Positions 11,018 to 23,100 of a stretch of 64,000 bases of DNA are shown piece by piece (position 1 is the first letter of the stretch; each line of letters begins with the position of its first letter). Source of the stretch: Branchiostoma floridae. Lineage: Eukaryota > Chordata > Leptocardii > Amphioxiformes > Branchiostomatidae. The position numbers were made by a program, and so were the translations under genes. The notes below the pieces were generated by a model that saw only the letters and a list, made by a program, of their open reading frames with translations, did no database searches and was not told the DNA's origin. Where the stretch lies: contig NC_049980.1 of the NCBI RefSeq assembly GCF_000003815.2, positions 8,171,558 to 8,235,557 on the forward strand, given 5' to 3'.

Positions 11018-13595
11018 TCATGAGTCCTTAAAGTCGTGCCTGTACTTGGCATGCCCTGTGTACCCGACTCTGTGCGAATGGATCAGGCACTGGATGACCC
11101 ACTCCGTGGACACCACGCGGACTCCCAGCTGCCCAGCCCTCTGCACAAGGGCCCCAGGACAGGAGGGGTCACTGACCACAAGGTCGCAGTCCAGGGGGGC
11201 ACCTGGGAGGTACAAGAACCAGTTGGAGTTACATGTTATGTAAAGACATCTACATCTACATGGCAGTACCCCCAAATGGCCCCGCATGGGGCATCGTAAG
11301 GGGGAGGGGGTTGAGGTCCCAGGTCAAGACTTGGTCATCATGAAGGTTCATCTTCATTGGCAAATTGTAGCTAACACACAGTTGACATTAAGCTGAACAA
11401 TGTAACCTAGGCATAAAATGTCTTTCATCATATCTTATTTGACCCTTCCCTCTTGGAGCTTCTGATGTACAAACAAAGGTTCAAACAAACAAACATATGC
11501 CACACATTCATTTGGTGTATTTTACATGCTGGAAAGAAATGGTAGTCATCAACAAAGGTGTATTGCTGAAGACAAAATGGACAACAACAGAATCTGATAC
11601 ACATTAAGATATTACTATCAATAATCAAAATAAAGATATTTGCAGTATTTTCCCAGGTACCATAAGTAAGTTATAAGGAAAATCACTTACTTTCTGCCTC
11701 CTCCTTGGACACCTTCTTAGCCATGACACATCCAGCAGCTACCAGAATGTCTGCCCACACGTCTCTGAAGTCCCTGCTTTCAGAGACCACCAGCACATCC
11801 ATGTTTTGGAAAATCCGACCTCGTGGGACCCTAGAGGAAGGGAAATAAATATTAAATTTCCTTATCGTAAATGCATCGCAAAACCAAGATCAGTTTTAAT
11901 GTATCTGCCTCTAAACACAGAAGTGTCAAGAGCAACATATGTGAGGATAAATTCATCCTTTGACATGCACACAGCAATGTAATTTGTACCCTTCACAGCT
12001 GATATTTATATCTTCAAGGTTAACATTATATCTTTGGTAAGGAAAAGCACATTCAAAGCACTTGTACCCACCTCACATGTTTAAAATGGACCGCATAACA
12101 TACAACTTATGTCTGTTACGCTTCTTACCATTCTATGGTGTTCCTGGTCTCCAGACTCCTCCCAGCTGGTAGAAGGTAAGCCTTATAATCCTGTAGACGT
12201 CCCTGTAGGAGGTTACAAACATTTCATTGTACATGCTGCATGTAACAAGGTTTTAGTCAGTATCTTACAAGTAACAAACTGTACATAAGCAACAACTTGC
12301 CATTGGGACCATTTTTTTTGTGGTCCCTTGGATAATTTTTTCCTTGACACAAGCATAAAGAATTCTGTCTAGTGTCAACATGTACCTTGTTTTCTTAGTC
12401 CCTTGGTCTTTTTTGGCAGTTTTGACCGTACATTGTACAATTATCAAGTCTGTAAGTTTCTATCAAGCTGAATTTTTAGTGCCCAGCAACAACCGGCAAA
12501 CATTTCTGTAAAACTGGGAAAATGGCTCTTTTTTAAGCAGCTCCTTGAAAGCTGCAAAATTTTCACAAATTGTTTTACTTCAAACACAAAGTTAATGAAG
12601 TAATTCCTCAATCAATGACTCTTGAAAAAAAAACCTCCTTTTGTGTGTTTTCAAGTGTCACTGGTTGAAGAATTAGTCCTATCAACTTACTCATACGTGA
12701 CTGATGAACCTCTTCAAAGATACCAAGTTGAGATACATGCACAACTAATCAACCTGTACCTGACTACAGCTGTCCCTGATCCACTGGTGAGACACACAGG
12801 GGATGCCGTGTGCCAGGGACAGGAAGTACTTCTTGGTACGGCAGAAGCTGTCCGCTATCAAGTAGAGATGGGTGGATTTCGACCTCTCCTGCATCCTCTT
12901 GAAGTCCTCGTAGACCTTCCCTCCACCCTGCTCGATCTGACGTTGGACATGACTCTTACTGTAGGGCAGTGTGCTCACTTCTGTAGACGATACACATCTC
13001 TGTTAGGGTCCATGCCACAGTAATACAATGTAACACTCTTGCAGTACACACTGAGCAATCAGTAGTGCTCTATCTTTTCTTATACCTCGGTTGCAATAAC
13101 GTTTGATATGGGTGTTCCAGACCCAGTAATAGCTTGGGTTCTCACATGGGATTCTACTACCAATATTATCACACAGGCTCCCACTTCGATTGCACCGTTT
13201 TAGATAATTCGTATACCAAATTTGGACAGTGGTATCTTTTTGGACAATAGACTTTCTCAACTTCTGAAGCACTTTGAGAAATGTGTTTTCTTGTGTAGGT
13301 GTATTCTGTATGAGTTTAAACATAAAGACAATGAAATGTAATCAGCTCACACAATCATCATCTTATCGCTGCTAACAATTCTACCAATGAATCAGTCATT
13401 TGCTGTGTTCCTTATCCAACGAGTGTATGTACATGTGCAAATGCAGTAAACACAGCCTACCCTCTTCACTGTCCTCACTGGACTGAGACTCGGCAGCGGC
13501 TGAGGCCCTCTCTGCCTTGTCTTTGGGTGCAGCCGTTAGGATGAAGGCACAGCCTCTGAACAACCTTCTGTTGGTGGGGAGGGGACCCAGTTGCT
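11018..13595 (-). CDS. TP53BP1: TP53BP1 exons 28-32: tandem BRCT domains
   Basis: Exons 13461-13595, 12760-12980, 12129-12202, 11691-11830 and 11018-11202. BRCT1 starts GPLPTNRRLFRGCAFILT, followed by DSFCRTKKYFLSLAHGIPCV and SHQWIRDSC; the inter-domain linker is LQDYKAYLLPAG. BRCT2 has MDVLVVSESRDFRDVWADIL and DLVVSDPSCPGALVQRAG, and ends RHDFKDS at the TGA (11018-11020). The lysine in CRTKKYF aligns with human K1814, which contacts phosphorylated H2AX. All phases match. The stop position relative to the conserved EWVIQCLI block is the same as in human. Confidence 0.95.
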
Positions 13596-16500
13596 CTGTA
13601 TGTGGAATATCAACTATTACAAACTTACATAGATATCACACCAGTATTTTAGTTGAACAAAAGCAAATCTATGTCAGTTGAAATGACAATGTAATACAAT
13701 GTATTCCATTCTTTTGCTTGGTACAGAGGAGAGGACAACTTTACTGCCAGTGAACGATATCACACAAGTATTCTAGTTGAACGAAAAGCAAATCTGTGTC
13801 AGTGAACAATGTCTATCAAGTATTCCAGTTGAACCAAAGCAACCCTGTGTCAGACTCACCTGCGTCTTCCTGGCTACGCAAGGAGCGACGGGCAGACTGG
13901 GTCTGGGGACTGTCCATTATACCTGCAGGCAGGGTGGGGACACCTGGAGGAAAAACATCTATCATAATTGTACATTCAACATACCAAATATAAAAGTATC
14001 ACTCAAGTGTTTTCAAGATATTTTCTCTATGACACATAGACTTTGAATACATGCTTCATATTACGTACTAAGCCACTCACAGCATGTTAAGCCCTGGTCA
14101 CAAAGCGCGTACGATTCCTTGCGATGGACTATTCCGCATATCGTACGATGAGCGCAGTACATCGCAAGAAAATCGTAAGCATCGCAAGCCATCGCAACGC
14201 ATCGGATGGTGTTCAAAATTTTTCCAGCGTCGCACGATTTTTCACTTGTGTCTCTTCTGTATAGCCGTCTGACCGCTTTTGTGCTTCTTTAACCAACAAA
14301 ATGTGGACATAGCTGTTTAATACCTTCCTATAATATCTTTAACTGTAAAAATAAATTCAAAAAGACCATGACAACAAGAGTATTACAAGCAAAAGTTCAA
14401 ATCAAGCGTGAGTACTGGTATGGTTATCTCGGTCTGCTTGCCGGCTCTACGTGTCAGGCTCTTTCGAAGATCGTCATGATCATGATGTGCTATCAACAAA
14501 AAGATGCCATCATACAAAAATCAAATGATAAGAATTATATCATATATATTTCCGACTCATAAAGCCTGCCTTTATGTTCGAGTTGTCCCCATGGTTATTA
14601 CGATTATGGTAAACTGACCCAAGACCGACGAGAGCTGAGATTTGATCTAATTATAAACTCACGTGCATGAAGCGATCAAACAATTTGTCTGCATCACCTG
14701 TGCGTGGCGCGCTGTTCTCTGGTTGCGACTGTGGCAGTTGCGACTGATATATTTCCCCTTTTCGTCAATATCGACAATATCAGGGAAAACTGAAACCATC
14801 ACAACATGCTAAAAAATCATAAATCTATAACCTCATCAGTAGACAAAAAATGCCGTAATGAACTCTGCTATGGGGGCAAATAAAATCTTACGACGATAGN
14901 NNNNNNNNNNNNNNNNNNNNNNNNNNNNNNNNNNNNNNNNNNNNNNNNNNNNNNNNNNNNNNNNNNNNNNNNNNNNNNNNNNNNNNNNNNNNNNNNNNNN
15001 NNNNNNNNNNNNNNNNNNNNNNNNNNNNNNNNNNNNNNNNNNNNNNNNNNNNNNNNNNNNNNNNNNNNNNNNNNNNNNNNNNNNNNNNNNNNNNNNNNNN
15101 NNNNNNNNNNNNNNNNNNNNNNNNNNNNNNNNNNNNNNNNNNNNNNNNNNNNNNNNNNNNNNNNNNNNNNNNNNNNNNNNNNNNNNNNNNNNNNNNNNNN
15201 NNNNNNNNNNNNNNNNNNNNNNNNNNNNNGTTGGGGGCACCTGGAGGAAAAACATCTATCATAATTGTACATTCAACATACCAAATATAAAAGTATCACT
15301 AAAGTGTTTTCAAGATATTTTCTCTATGACACATAGACTTTGAATACATGCTTCATATTACGTACTAAGCCACTCACAGCATGTTACCGACAAGGAACAT
15401 TAAGTTAACAAACCTACATTTCAGATTCTACTCTAGATTCTGATACTTAATTGCAGTGGTTTTCTTTTCAAGTTTTTTGCTGGGCTTGCACATTTCAACT
15501 ACAAAATTAATCAATAAAACAGTAAAACAGAGAAGGTATCTTTTTTTCTCCGGCAAAATGACAGCACTATGAATGTAATAATTTTTTATTGAATTTACAG
15601 TATCTGAATGGTTTGAGACAACATGTGAGGTAAGCATGATACATTCTGTGACTTTGACAAACTGACCTCTGACAGGGGAAGAAGTAGATGGTTTAGGTGT
15701 TTGTCCTGTCCCTGTGTCCATCTCCCCAGCCTCCTCCATAACCCTCCTCCTCTTAGTCTGTGGTCCCCTTGGGGTTGTTATGCTACTGCTTGTGCCTCCA
15801 GAGCTGTATTCTGTGTCCCTTGTTGCCCTTCCTATTAAAATCAGAATGAATGGTTGATACGCACACTGTACATCTTTGGAACACAAAAATGCTGGAGATG
15901 AGCCTATCAGTACGTAACACCAAAAAATTGAAAATATTTCAATCTATGTTTATTTATTATCATTGAAAATTACCTCTGTCTGGAGTTTTCTGTTCCTTAA
16001 CTGCTCCAGGTCTCTTCCTCTTCCCAGTCACGAGATTGTCTGGAAGGCAAAGTTTAGAAAAAGCACATTTAGGTGGAATCAAATAAATTTCTATAAATAA
16101 CTAGTTGTAGAAGTACGTAGTAATAGGAGTAGTAGTAGTAGTAGTAGTAGTATATAGATCTAACAAATCCCTGAAATTAATGTGGAACATTGCAGACACT
16201 TTTAATGCATATGACCTTTGCGTATGTCAAATGACAATCTCAGAAGTCATACATGTAGATTGATAATAAATTATGTCATCACAGCCACAGTTTTGTAATG
16301 AATGAAAATCATTGACTTGGAGTTGGATGTCTTTACAAACATAGGACAAAACAAATTGCTAGCTCACCCAAAGAAACAGAGGCAGACACTTCAGCAACTC
16401 GCATGACTTGAGCCCGGTACGCCGCTGCCTGTTCTGGGTTCAGGATCACATTGGCATGGGGTGCTCTGTGGGAAAGACACTTACTGCACTTTACAACTGA

Positions 16501-19500
16501 TCATAGGAATCCATTTTCACACTGTTTATAAACTAGGGATTCTTGCATCATCTTTTGTAGCAAATTGTACATCAGGCAAGTAAGGATGGACCTGACTGAT
16601 GGTTTCAGCAGACTATTGTCCTCTCTTACCTGACAGTGGATCCATCATTGAATTCCACCAGGTACTCTTCTTCTCCAGTCTCTCCATTGTGATGGTAACC
16701 TCGAATAATACCTGAATAGATAAAAAAAAAGTAACTTCAACTGTGCCAGAAATTGTAGTCCTCACCTCAAGAACCACATTCTACCTACTGTCTTTTCCGC
16801 ACACTACACATGTTTACACAATCATGTAACGTTATTGGAAAACAACTTGACACAGACCTTTGTTAAAGATGCAGTGCTCAAAATACTTTTTTCCGGCAGG
16901 TTGCCACCTGTCAAAAGCAAGGTTGCGCCATCAACATTTCAGGTTGCCCCACTTTCGTCAAATTAGCTACTAATCCGTTATCCTTTCTTTCAGTTACACA
17001 TAACTACTTAATATGTTTTACCTTATCAAGAAATAGATACAAAGGCTTAATATGCACATAGGTGGGGGAAAAGCAATGTTCCAACTGCAAAATGTCAGGT
17101 TTACCTGGGTTTAGAATTAAGTTGCACCAAGCAAATGTGCTTGCAGTTGCAAGTGTGTAAGTGGGTATTTCAAGCACTGAGATGTGACTACACAGAGTCT
17201 TAGACATAGACTACCATATCCCCACCTGGCGCGTAGACACAGTCCTGCACATCCTCTACACTAGCCAGGACAGCAGTGTTAACGGGCAGGCGGGACACCA
17301 CCATCATGTTCCTGGCTGCGATCTCCCTCGGACGGACGGTAGTCTCATCCTCATCCTCAAACCTGACAAGATATCTGGACACAATAGGGAAAGGATTGAT
17401 GGATTATGGATTAGTCCATTCCAGGTTAAAGCAAAGATGATCTTAAGCTTATCATGACTTTACCAGAATCACTTAAATACATGTACAAAAGATCTACATC
17501 AGAGCTTTACAACCATCCCTGAACAGAGACAGTGGGTGCCATAGACTTCCTGCAACCTATGATCCACTGCTTACTGAGTCACATGTTCTGCATAACGTGA
17601 CGTCACGACAACAGTGAGTTGTGCATTCCTTGACAAAGACTGGTGCTGCATGTCCAGTCAAAAATTTGGGTAAGTCCAATTTTTGTGTTGGATGTTCAAC
17701 TAGTTCCATAATAACTTCTACCAACACAGACGAACTTTCAAGTTAAAAAGATTGATCTTACACCAACTTTCCTAAAGATATTTTAAAGTAAAAAGTCAAT
17801 GGAGGAAGCACGTAATACCTGTCATTTTTCAAAGTCTTGAGAATGACACCAGGGTACCAGTGCTTGTCACTCACAAGCAGGGCCATCACGCGAGCACCCT
17901 CCCTCGGCTCGGAGCTGCCGCTGTCCGAGGATACAGTTTCTAGAAACAGGTTGAGACATGCGACACAATTCATACAGCATTTGTCACCAGTGCTACTTGT
18001 CAAACATCCTAAACATGCAGCAAAAATTGTGGCAGATGAATGAAATGAGAATATATCTTATTTAGATATTGGATAGGACAATGGTAAAAGTCAAAAACAT
18101 TGATGAAGGTTATATGTCCAGGTAATACGATATGCCAAAGAGCAGTTACTCAAACAACTGGATATGATTATAGGATTTTGACAGTTTCAGACAACTATCC
18201 ATTGTCTCTTGTCAGTGACACTGGAGAGATCTGTCAGAGAGAGTTTTTATATCTTAGGTGTGAATTGATATGCAAAAGAGATCTAGTTGAAGAATAGGTT
18301 TATCCTAACTATGAAGTAATGTGCAAAAAGGGGAGGAAGACATTAATTCATAACATATCAATTCATACCTAGGATAAACTTGTTCTTGGCAGAGGAAACA
18401 GTTTGACAAAACCCCTCACCTCTACTCGTATCCTCTTGTGGTTTCTCACTTCTGCCAGACAGCCTCTGCTGCACCCCCTGAAAGGGAATCTCGGGAGTTC
18501 CTGCCCTCTCCTCAGAACTGTCACTGCTCTGCTCGTCACTCTCATGCCCTCTAGACGACCTTGACGACCTTGCTGCTGAGCTACTCCTGCTTTCCTTTCG
18601 ACCTTGTGGTTTTTTAGAAAGTTTTTCTGTAGACAATGACCTGCTACCTGCAGAAGCTCCACCTCTTCTACCTCTTCTTCTAGGACTTCCCCTTGTTCTT
18701 CCACTGGGTGTCCTACCTCTTGGAGTCTTCTTCGGAGATGGTTGTACGGCTGCTCCTTCTTCTACTATCTCCTCTTCTGCAGTTTTGTCACTGTCCTTAC
18801 CAGAGGGGCCAGCTGTTCTAGTTCTGCTGTGTCTGCCTGTCTCTTCTTCTGTGCTGTCAGATGTCTTCTGTACAGCTGAGGCTGATGCTGTTGCCTGACC
18901 TGATCTTAACGCTCTCCTAGGAGAGTCAGTTTCCCTCCCGGGCTCTTCTGGACTCACTGTTTCTGTCTGTCTCGTACGACTACTCTTTCTTCTTCTAGAC
19001 TGTTGTTCTTTCTCCCCCTTTTCATCTCCTTCTGGTCTACTCCCTCCTTCACCTTTACCCTTGTCCTTTGCATCTTTGCCTCCAGCAGCCTCTGTCTGTG
19101 TTCCAGTTTCACTGACCTCCAACCTTTGACTCCCACTTGTGACCTTTGACTGTTGACCCAGAAGCTGACTGCCTATCCCTGACCTCCTTCTCCTGGGTGA
19201 CCCCACAGGTTTGGTGAAGCCCTCCTGGTCCTTGTCCCCTCCCCCTGTCCCAGGGGAGGAGCTGGAGGACTTGGACTGGCTGGAGGAGGTCCTCTCTAGG
19301 CTGGCCAGGCTAGGACCAGAACTATAGGGTAGGAAAGAATAAAGTCTCATGAGTAACAGTGTAGTCTGTGTGTTTGTTTCAATACTCATGTAAACTTATT
19401 ATAAAGCCACACTGTAGTTATAGTACAGTGATAAGATTCCTTTCAACACAAACGTATACAATGGGAAGAAAGTGAAGCATTGTACAATGATAACTTGCAA

Positions 19501-20139
19501 CACAGAGCTTCCATGACCACACTGTACTTGCAATTGTTTCTACCATTACACTTTGCGCAGAAGCAATACGACTACTAAGTTGATAGCTACTAACTTGATA
19601 CTCTAAATCTATATCAAATTCATACTAGATAAATAAATGGATATCAAACCAAATAAAAACATTCCATCCTTCAGCATACTGTCATATATTACACAATACA
19701 GTGTCAATTGGATTCAATTTTTTTTCAGCATACTGGTAACATAGGTTGAAAGGCAGCTACACATACTGTACATCTACATTCAATTTATTGTAATTCAAAC
19801 CATCATTGTGGCAACAAACACCTACACACCTGTTAGTCCTACTCAAGCTGGATGAGCTAAGGCTCTTAGACAAGCTTGAAGGAGATGATTTTGAAGCTGA
19901 TGTAGACAGGGAGCTGATGTCTGCTAGTTCTCCTGACATCAGTGAGCTGCCAGTTCTGGACACACTTGGTGAGATGGACACTTCCTCCTCTATGTCTACT
20001 ACTGGCTCCTCCATCTCCTATACAGAAACAGGAACAAGGAGATTCAGAGAGCTACAGTACACATAGTTACTATACAATGTATGTTTCCTATTGACATCAC
20101 TTACTTAGTATATTATTCTCACTTACTCGCTTGCTCACA

Positions 20140-20179
<40 letters not shown>

Positions 20180-23100
20180 CACACACATACAAAATACACC
20201 ACATATAAATGAAACCATAAATGTAAGTCATTGCATTGTGCTGATAGTGTGTTTGGCCAAGAATTCAAAGGTACTGTTTCGAACCAGATGTTGTGTCCTT
20301 GGCACTTAAAGTTTCCTCTTTTCTTTCAAGTGAAGATGAGGACTTAGCTTCAGTTATTCCCTCTGACAGGACATTAAACAGAGATTCTGTTTTTGAGAAG
20401 AGACAAACTTTGAGGAGGTTAAAGAACTCACAAGACTTATCAAAAAGAATAGCAGTCCTTTTCAGTGTGAATGGATCATACAGGTCTCGAGGACTTGGTA
20501 TGATAAAAATCATCAATAAGACAATGGGCACTAGAAAGGCCGACATTTGCTTGAGAGCACATGCAGCATATTTCAGCCCTCTCCCTCCCCATGCAACAAT
20601 AGACTATTCCAAAATCACTTTTGTTTAAAAGTCACTTCCACTAATGACACTTAATGACACCCAAAAATGAATCTTACAAAATTCCTAGTGCAAGAATGGA
20701 CTCTTCCAGTGCACCCCATGTGAATTTGCACAATAGACCAGTCCAGAAATACTCCCATTGAAAACATGGCCAAGGTTGAACTAAGCAAAATAAGGCTTCC
20801 ACTTCCACTAAAAATGGAATATTGAATCATCACCTTTCTAAAACTAAATTTGAAAACATCCCCATGCAAGAATGGACTCTTCTTGCGATGCCCATATGTA
20901 AAGTGGTGCAGTCCAAAAATACATCCGCTAAAATTGGACTTGGACATAATCACCAAAGTCCCAAAAATGGATTTTAAAAGGATGTAAGGATGGACTCTTC
21001 CAGCACAACCTATGTAAAATTGCAAAGTTGACCAGTCAAAAAATAACCACACTGAAACACTTTGACATATCAAATCACCAAAGTCCATAAACAATTTTTT
21101 TTAAATGCCCCCCTCCATGCAAGAATGGACTCTTCCAGTACACCCCATGTAAAATTGCAAAATAGTCCAGTTCAAAAATACTCCCACTGAGAGACATTAT
21201 ATAATCAACAGTCCAAAGATGAATTTAAAAAATATGTACCCCCTCCGTGCCAGAATGGACTCATCCAGATAACACCGGGCTCAGATTGGCTGCCAATCCC
21301 CTTCGGAATGTTGACTCTGGGTACGTGATTGGTTGCCTCTTTAATCAAGTTATTAGTATATATAGACATGTGCATATGCTGTCTTCAGGTGGGAGAGGTC
21401 AACGACCTGGCCAGTGGAGAATTACCAAAAAAGTCCCCAAATATATCATTTTGAAGTGGTTTATGCCAGAAATTATACATGGGTCATTTGAATGAATATC
21501 TAGTGCACCTATTTACCAAAATGTAGGTCATTTGGTTACAAGACCAGGGAACAGGAGCCAAAAGCTTACGTTTTTGGTCAAAGAATGTCCCAAAAATTCC
21601 AAATTTAAGCATTTTGTTGTACCGTATGCCAAAAGTGTAAATGCATTCATATGCGCGTATGTAGACAGCACTCCTATACCAAATTTCAGGTCATTTGGTT
21701 GTAAAATGGGGGTATAGGAGCCAAAAATGTCATTTTTGGGGCAAAAAATGGCAAAAAATGCCAAAATTAAGCATTTTGCTCTACCATATGCCAAAATTGT
21801 TTTTGGAACCTTGTGGGCATATGATCAAGGCACCTCTGTAGCAAATTTCAGGTCATTCGGCTGTAATACCAGGGTACAGGGGGGCAAAATGTACATAAAA
21901 ATTGCAAAAAGCAGGAATAAAATCATTTTAAAGGAAGATATGAAAAAAATTAGAAAAAAGCACCTGGGTATTGACCCACTCTACCCTTGTGCCAAATCTC
22001 AAGTAATTCGGTCCAGGAACGACGGAGTTGAATCGATTTGAAGATTTGACAGGAGAAAGAAAGAAACATTACGAATACAATATATTTCACCATACCTATG
22101 GTATGGCTGAAATATAATTAAAGGAAAGACAAGAAATCACTCGCTCAACAAAATACACCACATGATTATATAATGGAACCGTGAAAACATAAGGTATAAA
22201 GCTCACCTCTATCACTTGGTAGTCCACAATTTTCTGACCTCGTTTGATCTTCTCTGTGATAACTCTCTTGACAATTGTTTCAGTGATAGTTGTGATGGTA
22301 GTCTCACGGACATACTGGGGTGGGCTCTGTGGAAAAAAACTTGTACATGTACTTGAATTTTCTAAAAATCATATTCTGAACATGGCTGTCTCTAGGACCC
22401 ATACCTCAGTCCTGGGAAGGAAAGTTGCTTGCTGGGACAGAAAAAATATTAAACTGTCCTTCAAAATCATCTGAACTCCATCACATAATACATTGTATTG
22501 ATGAAAATAAGATTGATAAAAATAAGATTGACGGATCTCACAACGAAAATCAGCATGGGCTCTCAAACAATGGATGGCCCCCTTGGTGGGACAGAAACAA
22601 ATTAAAGCTCACGACGACTCTGATTCAGGCTGAAACTTGTAACAAATAAAAGTCTTTGTTTTCGTTACTTACCTCCTCTTCCCCTCCTGCAGATTCAGTG
22701 TCATTGTCCTCGTCAATTTTCACCCTCTTCCGGGGTGGCTGCCCCTCCTCCCCATCTCCATCTCCTGGGATCCTCTCACCATCCCCTCCCTCCTCCTCCT
22801 TTTCCTCACCCCCATCTCCACCAGTGGGCTGTCCCTCCTCTCTACTTGTACTTTGGGCACTAGGGGTTGAACCACGTCCTGATGGGGAGGTTCCCCCACC
22901 ATGTGCTCTGAGTTTGGCAGATTTGCGCTGTTTATCTTTCGTTTTTGTCTTCACCGTTGTTGTAGGTGATGGTTGCGTATTTGCCTGTGTACAAAGAGAA
23001 TCAAGTCATTATCAGAATAGATTTTTTTGTAACATTCCATGACAGCAGCAAAAAAAATTTAAATAGACTCAAGAGGAATCAAGAGGAGTCTGATGCTGTT

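Noticed and set aside
10932..11299. Plus-strand frames over the TP53BP1 last exon
   Set aside because: The minus strand encodes the conserved BRCT2 end here; the + frames are shadows.
14090..14899. A TP53BP1 exon in this interval
   Set aside because: No splice-bordered frame continues the protein, and the flanking exons already join in phase without it.
22656..23042. A 128-codon + strand frame rich in Ser/Pro
   Set aside because: It is antisense to the TP53BP1 exon at 22673-22984, which has proper splice borders and phase.
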